Shown piece after piece: positions 16,963 to 25,738 of a stretch of 64,000 nt of DNA (position 1 is its first letter; each line of letters begins with the position of its first letter). A program made the position numbers and the translations under genes. This DNA comes from Luteococcus japonicus. Lineage in GTDB: Bacteria > Actinomycetota > Actinomycetes > Propionibacteriales > Propionibacteriaceae. The notes beneath the pieces are model-generated. The model ran no database searches. It worked only from the letters and a program-made list of their open reading frames with translations, and had not been told where the DNA came from. Location of the stretch: contig NZ_RKHG01000001.1 in NCBI RefSeq assembly GCF_003752415.1, forward strand, positions 744,001 through 808,000. The letters are read 5' to 3'.

Positions 16963-18189
16963 TCACCGTGCCAGTCCCGCCGCGTCGAACTCCTGTTGCA
17001 GCCGCGGACGACGGCGATGGACCTCGCGCATCTCACGAACGACGGCATCGAGATCATCGCCTTGGCCAGCGGCGACGGCGAACCGCCGGGCCCGAACCAA
17101 GAGATTCGCTGCGACGCGGTAGTGCCGCGCACCCGTCTCGCGGAGCTCATCGTCGGCGAGCCGAACCAGGACAGGCATAGCCTCGTCTGGATGGGACAGG
17201 CCCCTCGCCTCAGCCAGTTCACCCCACAAGCCAGCGCCCACCAGGTCCGCGTGCTCGTGGGCCACTTGCCACGCGGAATCCACATCAGCCAGCTGGCGTA
17301 ATAGGAAGGCCACGGCCTCCCACGGGCGTCCCTTGAGGCGTCCAACCACCTGCTGCTGCAGTCCGGGCCATCTGTCGCCCGCAGCTGCGTGCACCTGCGC
17401 CGCGGTGCTCTGGTTCGGCCATCGCTCAAACAGCTCCAGGCTGGACGGCAACACCTCGCCGGGGCGGTGTTCTGCCAGCAAGTCCCGCCACAATCTGCCT
17501 GCCCGAAGCGCCTGGTGCTCGGGTGGCATCAGGGCCGCCCGCCGGGCCCAGTCAATGGCCCGCTCCACGTCTGCGATCTCAACGAATGCCTCAGCCGTCT
17601 TTAGCGCCCAGGCCGAAACTGACCCGTCTCTGGCGTGAGTGGCGATGATCGCCTCCACATCACGGTCGAGCACGGCGAGCCGGCGGGCATTGTGTTCCAG
17701 CACGAAACGTTCATGCGAGTAGCCGTCGCGAGCCTGCGCACACCCAGCCAGGTCGGACTGTCGTCGGGCCAGTTCCGCGCGGTAACGCGCGATGCCCGCT
17801 TCCCTCAGCACCGGCGCGTAGGCCACCGGATCCAAGGTGAAGAAGTCGCACTCCTCGTCGAATTGGAACTTGATCATCCACGCCACCAGCCGTGCCACCG
17901 GCACCTTGGCCGCCGTTGCCGTCACCGGATGCAGCGCAATCAGGCGCTGACAGGCGTCCCCGATGATCCCGGCCGAATCATCGGCACGCATGATGATCCG
18001 AAGCGACGACATCAACGCCCGCTGACACACGTCATGGACCACCGAGGCATCCTCGACGCCCACGGCCTCCTCGAGGATGTCAACGGCCTCGTGCATCTGG
18101 GAGCCGTGCTCATTGGCCGCCCGATACCGATGCAGGTCACCACTCGAGCGGATCAAGGGCAAGACCTCGTCGGCCAGGTCGCTTCGCAT
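16963..18189 (-). CDS. DUF6880-like helical-repeat protein
   Basis: A 408-residue, all-helical protein with TPR-like units, for example ALKTAEAFVEIADVERAIDW and AAEAHADLVGA-like repeats through the second half. It ends in RARRFAVAAGQGDDLDAVV and EMREVHRRRPRLQQEFDAAGL. That C-terminal pattern is shared with actinobacterial proteins annotated as DUF6880 or as partners of SWIM zinc-finger proteins. ATG 18,189 is favoured over an upstream frame extension. No enzyme motif is seen. It may have been picked up with the island; no link to the neighbouring toxin systems is shown. Confidence 0.55.
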   Translation of the reverse strand: MRSDLADEVLPLIRSSGDLHRYRAANEHGSQMHEAVDILEEAVGVEDASVVHDVCQRALMSSLRIIMRADDSAGIIGDACQRLIALHPVTATAAKVPVARLVAWMIKFQFDEECDFFTLDPVAYAPVLREAGIARYRAELARRQSDLAGCAQARDGYSHERFVLEHNARRLAVLDRDVEAIIATHARDGSVSAWALKTAEAFVEIADVERAIDWARRAALMPPEHQALRAGRLWRDLLAEHRPGEVLPSSLELFERWPNQSTAAQVHAAAGDRWPGLQQQVVGRLKGRPWEAVAFLLRQLADVDSAWQVAHEHADLVGAGLWGELAEARGLSHPDEAMPVLVRLADDELRETGARHYRVAANLLVRARRFAVAAGQGDDLDAVVREMREVHRRRPRLQQEFDAAGLAR

Positions 18190-18330
18190 GCATCCATCCT
18201 GCCACCGGCGACATTCATGGCACACCCCTGGCAATTGGCCCTGCACCACAGGGTCAGGAAGCCTCGCTCACACCCATCAATATGCATCCAGGCCCCCACA
18301 GGGTAGTCTTTTGCATACTGGAGGTGTGAT

Positions 18331-18957
18331 GTGAAGACGACAGGTGTCCCGGCCGCCCTGGCCGCTGCCCCACTGCGCACCGTGCGCCCCTTGATGTTGC
18401 GCGACCTGTATGCCAACCCGGAGAAGGAGCTCCTACGCCTGCAACGCACAGGACGCGTCGTGCGCATCGCCCCAGGCACCTACACCGTCAAACCCGACGA
18501 CATCGACCCTGACATGCCCTGGCGACCCAACCCCGAGGAAGCGGCCATGGCCTACGCCACAGCCCAGTATGGCGACCGCATCCCCGTCCTGTATGGCATC
18601 GGCGCCGCCCGCTTCCACCACGCCATCCCCCGCGCCATCGCCACCACAGTCATCGCCGTCCCGCAGCAGCACCGACCCGTCGTCCTCACTGACCAGACAC
18701 AGGTGACGTTCACCACCACCGACGTCGACGCACTCGACGCCCGGCTCGAGACCGGCCGCCTGGGCGCCTTCCTCGTCACCACCCCCGAACAGACCTTCGT
18801 CGACCTGATCGCCCGACCCCAGCTCGGAGGCCTGTCCAACGAAGCCAGCGCAGCCGTCAAGGCCTTGGCCGCGCACGTCGACCCCGAAACTGCGTTGGGT
18901 ATCGCGAACCCACGAGCGAGAACCCTCGCCCGGGCTGTCGAGGAGGCACTGCCATGA
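18331..18957 (+). CDS. AbiEi-type antitoxin (type IV), system 2
   Basis: A 208-residue AbiEi-like antitoxin. It has the winged HTH region (LYANPEKELLRLQRTGRVVR, then IAPGTYTVKP) and a C-terminal domain with TTPEQTFVDLIARP, as in AbiEi proteins. GTG 18,331 has GGAGGTG directly upstream. The next gene starts 4 bp before its end. TATGCA at 18,281 and TGCATA at 18,312 are a weak inverted pair that could be its operator. It is shorter than the antitoxin of system 1 and runs in the opposite direction, so the two AbiE systems were acquired separately. Confidence 0.8.
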   Translation: MKTTGVPAALAAAPLRTVRPLMLRDLYANPEKELLRLQRTGRVVRIAPGTYTVKPDDIDPDMPWRPNPEEAAMAYATAQYGDRIPVLYGIGAARFHHAIPRAIATTVIAVPQQHRPVVLTDQTQVTFTTTDVDALDARLETGRLGAFLVTTPEQTFVDLIARPQLGGLSNEASAAVKALAAHVDPETALGIANPRARTLARAVEEALP

Positions 18958-19832
18958 CCACCCCAGACAACAACACACCCCCTGCCCGCCGGCCACCCCG
19001 CGCCCGGGTGACACGCCAACCAGTCGCCCCAGCGAGCTACAAGCTCTCGAACGCGGATGCGCGGGCACAGATGGAGCACTACGGCGTTCCCCGCGAGTCG
19101 ATCGAGCACGACTTCGTCATCTCACATGTCCTGGCAGCCATCGCTCCCCTGCGTGACCAGTTCGTCTTCTACGGCGGAACTGCACTGAGTCGCACCATCC
19201 TTGATGGCCTGCGTCTCAGCGAAGACATCGACCTACTCTCCATCGGACCCCGCCCAACGGTAGCCAAGGCGTTGGACGACGCGATCCGGACCCGACTGGC
19301 CCGGAGCTTCGGCAAGGTCACGGCTGAACCATCCCTCACTGCGGCGAAGCGAGACACCGAGGCCTGCATCTACCAGATCGGCGACACCCAGCTGCGTATC
19401 CAGCTCATCGATGGACGCAACTACATTCCGCTTCCCCACTGCACCGCACTGGTTCACCAGCGCTACCACGCTCTGCCTGACCTGGAGCTCACCACGCCCA
19501 CACCGGCCGGATTCGTGGTGGCCAAGACCATGGCGTGGAGTGACACCACCCGCAACGCACCCCGCGACCTCTACGACCTATGGGCCTTGGCCACCGCCGG
19601 ACACATCACCGCCGAAGCAGCACGCACCTATCGACGCATCGGCCCGACCGGCGGCTACCCCAAGCCCTGGAACCTGCCCACACGCACCCCATCCAGTGAC
19701 GAATGGTCTACCTCCTTGAACCACCAGTGCCAGCCACAGGTCACTCCCCAAGAAGCCCACAACGTCACCCTCGCAGCCTGGCACCACGCCGTCACCGCTG
19801 CAGAGCAGTCGCCGCTCCAGACGGAGTACTGA
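18954..19832 (+). CDS. AbiEii-type nucleotidyltransferase toxin, system 2
   Basis: A 292-residue nucleotidyltransferase toxin of the AbiEii/AbiGii family. The signature is complete: FYGGTALSR at 72-80, LRLSEDIDLL at 86-95, and a later FVVAKTMAWSD and PRDLYDLWAL, matching motifs III and IV. It overlaps its antitoxin by 4 bp (ATGA). This is the one AbiE pair in the window with both genes intact. Family members arrest growth upon infection, and some modify tRNA; the target here is not known. Confidence 0.85.
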   Translation: MTTPDNNTPPARRPPRARVTRQPVAPASYKLSNADARAQMEHYGVPRESIEHDFVISHVLAAIAPLRDQFVFYGGTALSRTILDGLRLSEDIDLLSIGPRPTVAKALDDAIRTRLARSFGKVTAEPSLTAAKRDTEACIYQIGDTQLRIQLIDGRNYIPLPHCTALVHQRYHALPDLELTTPTPAGFVVAKTMAWSDTTRNAPRDLYDLWALATAGHITAEAARTYRRIGPTGGYPKPWNLPTRTPSSDEWSTSLNHQCQPQVTPQEAHNVTLAAWHHAVTAAEQSPLQTEY

Positions 19833-19871
19833 CCGGCCGGCACAGTCAGAACCCCCACGGCTTGGGTGGGC

Positions 19872-20039
19872 ATGACCACTCATCCAGACGAACTGAGCAC
19901 CGACCGTCCCCTCATCATCGAACAGCTGCTCCTCGAGGCCGACGACCTCAGCGCCGCCGACGCACCCCACGACCAAGTCGACGACCTCATCAACACCGCC
20001 CTGGAACTACTCACCGACCAAACGCAGGCGGTGCAGTGA
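19872..20039 (+). CDS. Small acidic protein upstream of ardC
   Basis: A 55-residue reading frame from ATG 19,872 (preceded by GGGTGGG), rich in Asp, Glu and Leu and ending LLTDQTQAVQ. Its stop overlaps the ardC start (TGATG), and it is read in the same direction, which supports translation. No family is recognised. An acidic small protein beside an anti-restriction gene could be a DNA mimic, but size and composition alone do not show that. Confidence 0.5.
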   Translation: MTTHPDELSTDRPLIIEQLLLEADDLSAADAPHDQVDDLINTALELLTDQTQAVQ

Positions 20040-21135
20040 TGGCACGCCGACCACCCACCGAAGACCAGAAGGCAGAACGAGCAGAACAACTCGAGCACCT
20101 GCACGCGCAGATCGCCGACAAAGTCGCCAACCTCACCAGCTCCGCACAGTGGCAGGCCTGGCTGCGCGTCGCCAGCCGCTTCCACCAGTACAGCTTCAAC
20201 AACACCATCCTGATCTGGACCCAACGCCCGACGCCACCCTCGTCGCCGGCTACACCACCTGGCAGAAGAGCCTCCACCGCCAGGTCACCCGCGGCGAACA
20301 CGGCATCCGCATCCTCGCCCCCGTCACACGCCGCCTACCCAAACTCAAGCCCGACGGCACACCCGTGCTCGATGACAAGGGCAAACCGGTGATGGCCACC
20401 CAGATCGTCGGGGCCAAGCCGACCAGCGTCTTCGACATCAGCCAAACCACCGGCGACCCCGTCCCGGAACCGCCCCGCCCCGCCCTGCTGACCGGCCGGG
20501 CCCCGGAGGGTCTCTGGCAATCCCTCGCCAGCTTGGTCCACGCGCAGGGCTTCCGCCTCGAGAGGGGCGACTGCCACGGCGCGAACGGATACACCGACTA
20601 CACCACCCGAACCGTCAAGGTCCGCGACGACGTCGACGACGCCCAAGCCGTCAAGACCCTCGCCCACGAACTCGGTCACGTCCTACTCCACCAGCCCACC
20701 ACCGACGGCGCCCCGGTCTGTCGGGACAGGCGCGAGGTCGAAGCCGAATCCGTCGCCTACCTCGTAACCGCCGCCCACGGCCTCGACAGCAGCCAGTACA
20801 CCTTCACCTACGTCGCCGGCTGGGCAGAGCAAGCGCTCCCCCACCACCCCGACGGCACCACCGTCGCCGATGTCATCCACGACACCGGTAGCCGAGTCCT
20901 CCAAGCCGCCCACCAGATCCTCGACGCCACCGCGGCACCAGACAACACCCAGCCCATAGGCCAAGCCCTCGCAGAGACAGTCGCCCGCAACGTCGCGGCA
21001 GACCGCACGGCGATGCTGCCAGACGGTCCGGCTCCCAGGTGGGACTCAGGGACGCGGCGATCTTCAGACCCTCCCACCAGGTTGAGGTGCCCGCGTCATC
21101 CCTCGGTCGCGAGTCCTGCAGCTCCACGTCTGTGA
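20039..21135 (+). pseudogene. ArdC-like anti-restriction protein, frameshifted
   Basis: ArdC-type protein: an N-terminal single-stranded-DNA-binding domain (WQAWLRVASRFHQYSFNNTI, then LIWTQRP) and a C-terminal zincin-like domain with HELGH (TLAHELGHVLLH) and a following E in REVEAESVAYLV. ArdC proteins protect incoming mobile DNA from restriction. The frame breaks at about 20,229: RP should be followed by DATLVAGYTTWQKS, which lies in the next frame, as if one base were missing. After the frameshift the sequence is normal to about 21,040, then runs into unrelated codons to 21,135. This is either a real null allele or a single-base sequencing error. Confidence 0.78.
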
Positions 21136-21596
21136 CAGTGGCGGGCATCTGGGCGCCTTGTGAGCGGACGAACACATTTCCTGCCGCCCAGACGAACCAG
21201 ACCCGTGCGGATGGCACCGTCGCGCTCGTCGTCCAACGGAGCGCTTCGTTCGCCCGCAAGCCACAGGCGGTCGCGGAGGTTGGTGGACACCCGCGACAGC
21301 GAGTAAGGCTGCGGACTCGCGGTCACTGCCTTGTCTGGTTGCTGGTGGTGCGCGGCCAGACATGGTCGAGCAGGCACAGGCCCACCGCAGCCATCAATTC
21401 CCCGCTTCAGCGGTCAGTGTTTTTCAGATGTCATGGTCCAAGTCATGCCAGCAGTGTCGTCGGAATGGACAGCTCCGCCAGCGAATGCTCGCTCCGGCAG
21501 CGGCAAGAGAGCGCGACAGCCGAAGGCTACGCACCACGCGTCAAGAGAGTGTCTTCTGGCGGGCACACTGGATGCAGTGGGAGCCCGGCGGCGAGG
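21136..21596. other. 461 bp without a recognisable gene
   Basis: Several reading frames are open on both strands (for example a minus-strand piece containing TNLRDRLWLAGERSAPL and one with ARVWFVWAAGNVFVRS), but none matches a known family or has a good start and ribosome site. It may be decayed coding sequence between ardC and the phosphatase remnant. Confidence 0.4.
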
Positions 21597-21980
21597 CGTG
21601 GCGGAGTTGCCGAGCGGGCGCCTGGTTCGTGGGCGCCGCTGGTCAGCACGCACCACTACTCCCGCCGAGCACGGCCTCTACGCCTTGTGGCACGACCCGA
21701 ATCCCCATGGCCGTACACCTGGTTGAAATGGCCAGACTTCGGGCTGCCCCTGTCCCGGGAGGCAGCATGGGCTGAAATCGAGCGGGCATGGCGATTGGCG
21801 GAGGTCGAGCGGGTGGAGGTGGCCTGCGGTGGCGGACGGGGCCATACGGGGACTGCTCTGGCTGCTATGGCCATACTGGACGGGCTCGAGGCAGATGCAG
21901 CTGTCGCTTGGGTACGGGATGTGTACGACCCTGGCGCCGTCGAGTCCCCCTGGCAACGCGGGTGGCTACGCCGGCATTGA
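21597..21980 (+). pseudogene. Protein-tyrosine-phosphatase-like protein, frameshifted
   Basis: A member of an actinobacterial phosphatase-like family with the P-loop ACGGGRGHTGTALAAMAILD (Cys-x5-Arg form C-GGGRG-HTG) followed by WVRDVYDPGAVESPWQRGWL. The N-terminal part (ELPSGRLVRGRRW, HGLYALWHDPNP) is in one frame from GTG 21,597. The rest (WPYTWLKWPDFGLPLSREAA onward) is in the next frame, with the break near 21,700. The arginine of the usual GRGRTG loop is His here. One inserted or deleted base would restore it, so it may be a recent mutation or a sequencing slip. Confidence 0.7.
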
Positions 21981-22067
21981 GAATAGGACCAGGACAATCA
22001 CCCCACGGTCTGCGGCATGTCCGTGCGATGGTCGATGGTGCGTGCCTAGCCTCTCTAGGATGCTGGC

Positions 22068-22751
22068 ATGGACCCTCGACTGGAAGTGCTGACTCGCCCC
22101 AGGGACGGGGCGTCGGCCACCGTCGAGGAGGAGCACGGGGCCACAACGGTCACGCTGTCTTGGGCGGATGGCGCGGAACTGCAGGCGGTACAGTACCGGG
22201 AGAACGATGTCATCCACGCCTATCTGCACGGTTGTGGCATGGGTCACCACTGGGCTTCAGCAGCTCACGTTGAGATCTTTCTGGAGACTCTGGCTTCCCA
22301 CCCCACGCGCCGTTGGCGCTCTCGCTTCTCCACTCGGGTCGGGTTCGCCGACCACGAATGGTGGCTCGGAAGCCGCTTCGTCCTCCAAGGTCGCCTGCCG
22401 GATGCATCGTTCCCGGCATTGCCGGGTGGTGGATCCGCCGCCACGTGGTTCGCCCTCTTCGACGATGGCTGGCTCGTCGCCCATTCCACCGCCGGCGCAG
22501 CCATAGCCACGGTGGGAGCCCCCGAAGAGCACGGTTCCGAAGCGCAGGTCTTCAGCTCTGACGGGCGAATCCTTCGCCTGCACGAGGGCTATGACGGCTA
22601 TGACGGGATCCTCGGTGTCGACTGCCTCCCCCTGGGCGGGGTCACCGAGCTGCTTCGTAGCGCCAAGAACCCCACTCCGACCGGTCTCGACGACGCGGCC
22701 CTCATGGCCTGGCACATCGAGAACAGCCGCTCCGCTGTAAGAACCATCTGA
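22068..22751 (+). CDS. Hypothetical protein, island cargo
   Basis: A 227-residue soluble protein with no recognised family. It has no signal peptide or membrane segment. Composition is normal for the host, and tryptophan is frequent (TRRWRSRF, HEWWLGSRF, AATWFALFDDGWLV). The ATG at 22,068 follows AGGATGCTGGC. Its place among toxin-antitoxin genes makes an immunity or defence role possible, but nothing in the sequence shows it. Confidence 0.6.
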   Translation: MDPRLEVLTRPRDGASATVEEEHGATTVTLSWADGAELQAVQYRENDVIHAYLHGCGMGHHWASAAHVEIFLETLASHPTRRWRSRFSTRVGFADHEWWLGSRFVLQGRLPDASFPALPGGGSAATWFALFDDGWLVAHSTAGAAIATVGAPEEHGSEAQVFSSDGRILRLHEGYDGYDGILGVDCLPLGGVTELLRSAKNPTPTGLDDAALMAWHIENSRSAVRTI

Positions 22752-22795
22752 TTTCGCGGGAAACGGTCGCGCCTTTCCGATCGCGGCATGAGTGC

Positions 22796-22812
22796 GATAC
22801 CACATTGGTATC
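22796..22812. promoter_or_regulatory. Inverted repeat, probable antitoxin operator
   Basis: GATACCA-CAT-TGGTATC is a perfect 7-bp inverted repeat ending nine bases before the RHH antitoxin start, overlapping its likely promoter. Ribbon-helix-helix antitoxins usually repress their own operon through such a site. Confidence 0.65.
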
Positions 22813-22820
22813 ATGGAGTC

Positions 22821-23024
22821 ATGGCAATGACTCTGCGGTTGACCGAGGACGATGAGCGAGTTCTCGCACGTCTGGCACAGGACGAGGGGATCAGCCGTCA
22901 GGAGGCCACGATCCGGGCGATTCACGAGGCGGCCGAGCGGCGGGGGCATGAGCGCAAGGTGTCGGGTTCGTCCCGTCGAGCTCGTGCGCGCTATGCCGAC
23001 GTGCTGGAGCGACTCGGGCAGTGA
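22821..23024 (+). CDS. Ribbon-helix-helix antitoxin of Doc-type toxin
   Basis: A 67-residue protein with the CopG-like opening MTLRLTEDDERVLARLAQDE and a basic, disordered tail (RRARARYADVLERLGQ) of the kind that docks onto the toxin. ATG 22,821 lies just after the operator palindrome. The stop overlaps the GTG start of the doc gene (GTGA), which couples the pair. Doc toxins are commonly paired with Phd; pairing with an RHH antitoxin is known in actinobacteria. Confidence 0.82.
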   Translation: MAMTLRLTEDDERVLARLAQDEGISRQEATIRAIHEAAERRGHERKVSGSSRRARARYADVLERLGQ

Positions 23025-23383
23025 CCGAGTGCCTCGACCTGGAGGACCTGCTCGCGCTGGTCGACGACCTGCAGGTTGGTCCATTGCGTGACTTGGGCCT
23101 GCTGGACTCGGCGGCCCATCGGCCGCGAACAAGTCTGTGGGGTCGTGAGGCGTACCCGAGTCTGGACGAGAAGGCTGCTGCACTGTTGGAATCGCTGGTC
23201 CGCAACCACGCTCTCGTGGATGGGAACAAGCGCCTCGGGTGGCTCGCCACCGTCGTCTTCCTCGACATCAATGGCGCCTGGGTGGAGGCGCCGGATGACG
23301 ACGCCTACGACTTGGTCATCGCTGTGGCCAGTGGGCGCCTGAGCCTCCCCGAGATTGCCGACGCGCTCGCCCGCTGGCACTAG
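23021..23383 (+). CDS. doc: Doc-type Fic-fold toxin
   Basis: A 120-residue Fic-superfamily toxin. The active-site loop HALVDGNKRLGW is at residues 63-74, matching HxFx(D/A)GNKR, including the His and the GNKR phosphate-binding part. Doc toxins phosphorylate elongation factor Tu and stop translation. The N-terminal GLLDSAAHRPRTSLWG segment is also typical. It follows and overlaps the RHH antitoxin, and both genes are intact, so this is likely a working addiction module that could hold the island in the chromosome. Confidence 0.85.
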   Translation: MTECLDLEDLLALVDDLQVGPLRDLGLLDSAAHRPRTSLWGREAYPSLDEKAAALLESLVRNHALVDGNKRLGWLATVVFLDINGAWVEAPDDDAYDLVIAVASGRLSLPEIADALARWH

Positions 23384-23409
23384 ACCGCCGCGGCAAGAGC
23401 GGGCGTCGA

Positions 23410-23913
23410 TCAGTGCTTGCGCAGCTCCATCTCGATGAAGTCGTAGGTGCTGCCGTTGGTGGCCTGCGTGTACGTCCGGATGGTGGCGAAGCCGGCTGCT
23501 TCGTAGACCTTTGTGGCCCGCTGGTTGAATGCCGCAACGATCAGCGTGACCGGTGACTGCGTGAGCCCTTCGGTCTCCAAGAGGGCCAAGGCAGCCTGCA
23601 GGAAGCTGAGGCCACGGCCGCCTCCGGTCAGATCGGGGCGGAGGCCGAGGCTGATCTCGCAACGGTCGTCATCGCCTGTGTCTGCTGTGAAGAAGCCCAC
23701 GAGGTCTTCGTGGTGGCGGACCTGCCAGAACCGGTCGGGCCATTGGGCGGCAGTGACGAACTCCTTGTAGTCCCCCATGTCAGCCGTGGCGTCGTAGAAG
23801 TCATAGGGCGCGGCGTACTTCCAGTGGTCAGCGATCACCTGGGCTGCCTCGACGGTCATTGGGGTGAAGGTCAGGCGCTCGCGCCAGTCGTTGCGGTCTG
23901 AAGTGTTCGCCAT
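23410..23913 (-). CDS. GNAT-family N-acetyltransferase
   Basis: A 167-residue acetyltransferase of the RimI/GNAT fold. The acetyl-CoA-binding motif A is seen in SLGLRPDLTGGGRGLSFLQA (Q/R-x-x-G-x-G/A form), followed by VAAFNQRATKVYEAAGF, the usual motif B with N and Y. ATG 23,913 (MANTSDRND) is preferred to an upstream extension. It is convergent with the doc gene. The substrate is not evident; an antibiotic- or toxin-modifying role is possible in an island. Confidence 0.75.
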   Translation of the reverse strand: MANTSDRNDWRERLTFTPMTVEAAQVIADHWKYAAPYDFYDATADMGDYKEFVTAAQWPDRFWQVRHHEDLVGFFTADTGDDDRCEISLGLRPDLTGGGRGLSFLQAALALLETEGLTQSPVTLIVAAFNQRATKVYEAAGFATIRTYTQATNGSTYDFIEMELRKH

Positions 23914-24128
23914 GCGACGAGTTTCGCGGGTCGCCGGGGGCACGGCAACGCAAATCTCGGCGAACCGCAACGTCCGACTTTCGGCAGTTGAGAATGCTCA
24001 CGCACGGGACACGCATCTGGACAAGTCGGGTGGAATACCCAGCACCGGACTCCTTCAACGGTCGGCTTCGACACTGCTGACGCGCGACGACAAGTGGCGC
24101 AGATCCGACAGGCAATCAGTGCGTGAGG

Positions 24129-24353
24129 TCAGGAAGCCCGTTGCAACAGGCGGTCGACGTCGGCTGGGTCCAAGCGCAGCATCCGTGGGCCGAGGCGGTA
24201 CGCCGGAAGTCTCCCGTCAGAGATCATCCGACGCACCGTCTTGGGACACACCCCCAGCCGGCGCGCAGCCGACTGCACGGTCTCGACCTCAATCTCTCGC
24301 CGTGGATGCTCCATGCCCGCCCAAGCCGCCACGCGCTCTCCCGTGACCGACAC
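24129..24353 (-). CDS. Excisionase-like helix-turn-helix protein
   Basis: A 74-residue protein with a MerR/AlpA-type helix-turn-helix (VETVQSAARRLGVCPKTVRR, then MISDGRLPAYRLG and LRLDPADVDRLL), the layout of small excisionases. It follows the integrase gene with no gap on the same strand, which is consistent with a joint transcript. It probably bends att DNA for excision and may regulate the integrase promoter. No DNA-binding data are implied. Confidence 0.72.
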   Translation of the reverse strand: MSVTGERVAAWAGMEHPRREIEVETVQSAARRLGVCPKTVRRMISDGRLPAYRLGPRMLRLDPADVDRLLQRAS

Positions 24354-25586
24354 CTACTCGGACGCGCCATCGCCACCGCGGGCCAGCTCGGCCAATCGCC
24401 CTGCCAGGAGTTGTTCGCGCTGCCGACTGGCGTGCTGGTAACGCATCGCCATCTGGGCCGTCGTGTGCCCCATGCGCGCCATCAACTCGGCGGTCGTGGC
24501 GCCATTCTGCGCGGCCATGGTGGCAGCAGTGTGACGCAGGTCATGGAACGTGAGATCGTGCCGGTCCATCACATCGCGTGCCTGGTCGAAGGCATACCGC
24601 AGCGCCTTCTCACTCATCGGCAGCTCACCGCGACCAGGAAAGAAGTACGCAGAGCGCGCCCTCCGCTCCCCCAGACCTGCACGCCACTCACGAAGCGCCG
24701 GTAGCAGATGCGGCGGGATACCGACATCCCGGATCGCCGCAGGCGTCTTGGGCGGACCCACGATCACCTGCCCCTTGATCCGCGTCACGCCCTGACGAAC
24801 GTGAATCCACCCGGTCACGGTGTCGACGTCCCCAACCCGAAGCGCCCGCACCTCCCCAGAACGAAGCCCACACCACGCCGCCAACAGCACGGGAAGCGCC
24901 TGCCCCGGTGGCAACCGATCGGCCACACGGTTGAGCTCGGCCACCGTCGCCGGCTGCATCGCCCTGGTGGACTTGCGCCGACCCACCGAACGGATGCGGC
25001 AGGGATTAACGACAATCAACTCCTCGTCCACACACACCGCCAGCAAGGACTTGAGCAGCGCGTACGCGTGGCTTCGTTGCACGGCCCGTTCCGGCCCCAT
25101 CCGGTCGAACCACGCGCGAACCTGCTTCGGCGTGATCGACGCCACCGCCTGATCCCCGAACTCGGGAAGGATCAGCCGATCCAAAAGACTCTCGTACAGT
25201 GCCCTCGTCCTCGGTGTCAGGTCACGTCGGGCCACCTCGTCGCCGGCCAGGTCTCGGAACACGACCTCGACCGGAGCCTCCTCCTTCACCAGCGCGGGCC
25301 GGGGAGCCACCAGAGCCTGCCACTCACCCCGGCTGATCGACCGCTCAACGTCGACGAGCCAACCTTCGGCGTCGATCTTGGCCACGAAGGTGTGATCTGC
25401 CGAGTGCACCTGACCATCTGGCCCCAGATACCGAGCACGCCACTTCCCAGAGGGAAGCTTGTCCAACCGTCCGAAGCCCCGTTTGGAGCGCCCGCGGCGC
25501 GTGGAGCGTTTCCCTTGGGGGGAACGCAAGTCACTGGCGTTTCCCGCATCGCTGGTCGGAGATGAGGTTGTCCGCTTCGTAGTCAT
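24354..25586 (-). CDS. int: Tyrosine site-specific integrase
   Basis: A 410-residue phage-type integrase. An Arm-DNA-binding N-terminus (RGRSKRGFGRLDKLPSGKWR, then ARYLGPDGQ) is followed by a SAM-like core-binding domain. The catalytic domain has R in AAWCGLRSGEVRAL, HDLRHTAAT and MGHTTAQMAMRYQHA, containing the Tyr nucleophile. It starts about 150 bp from tRNA-Pro and is read away from it, as expected of an integrase that inserts its element into that tRNA. The intact gene and matching att repeats suggest the element could still excise. Confidence 0.9.
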   Translation of the reverse strand: MTTKRTTSSPTSDAGNASDLRSPQGKRSTRRGRSKRGFGRLDKLPSGKWRARYLGPDGQVHSADHTFVAKIDAEGWLVDVERSISRGEWQALVAPRPALVKEEAPVEVVFRDLAGDEVARRDLTPRTRALYESLLDRLILPEFGDQAVASITPKQVRAWFDRMGPERAVQRSHAYALLKSLLAVCVDEELIVVNPCRIRSVGRRKSTRAMQPATVAELNRVADRLPPGQALPVLLAAWCGLRSGEVRALRVGDVDTVTGWIHVRQGVTRIKGQVIVGPPKTPAAIRDVGIPPHLLPALREWRAGLGERRARSAYFFPGRGELPMSEKALRYAFDQARDVMDRHDLTFHDLRHTAATMAAQNGATTAELMARMGHTTAQMAMRYQHASRQREQLLAGRLAELARGGDGASE

Positions 25587-25680
25587 GTCGAGCCTCTCGT
25601 CGTGGGAGATACGTGGGGTTCAGATGTCCCCACAAGTCCCTCGGAGGCCCCTTGGTGCTCATCGGACCGAGACATGGAAC

Positions 25681-25716
25681 AAGGCGTTTCCCCTAGTCAA
25701 ATAGGAGAAACGCCTT
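25681..25716 (-). terminator. Terminator of tRNA-Pro
   Basis: AAGGCGTTTC and GAAACGCCTT form a 10-bp stem, 24 bp behind the tRNA 3' end on the minus strand. The loop contains CCCCTAGTCA, as in the hairpin at 12,534. It is carried on the element side of the att site. Confidence 0.7.
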
Positions 25717-25738
25717 GTCAGATGAAGCTCTTGAATCT

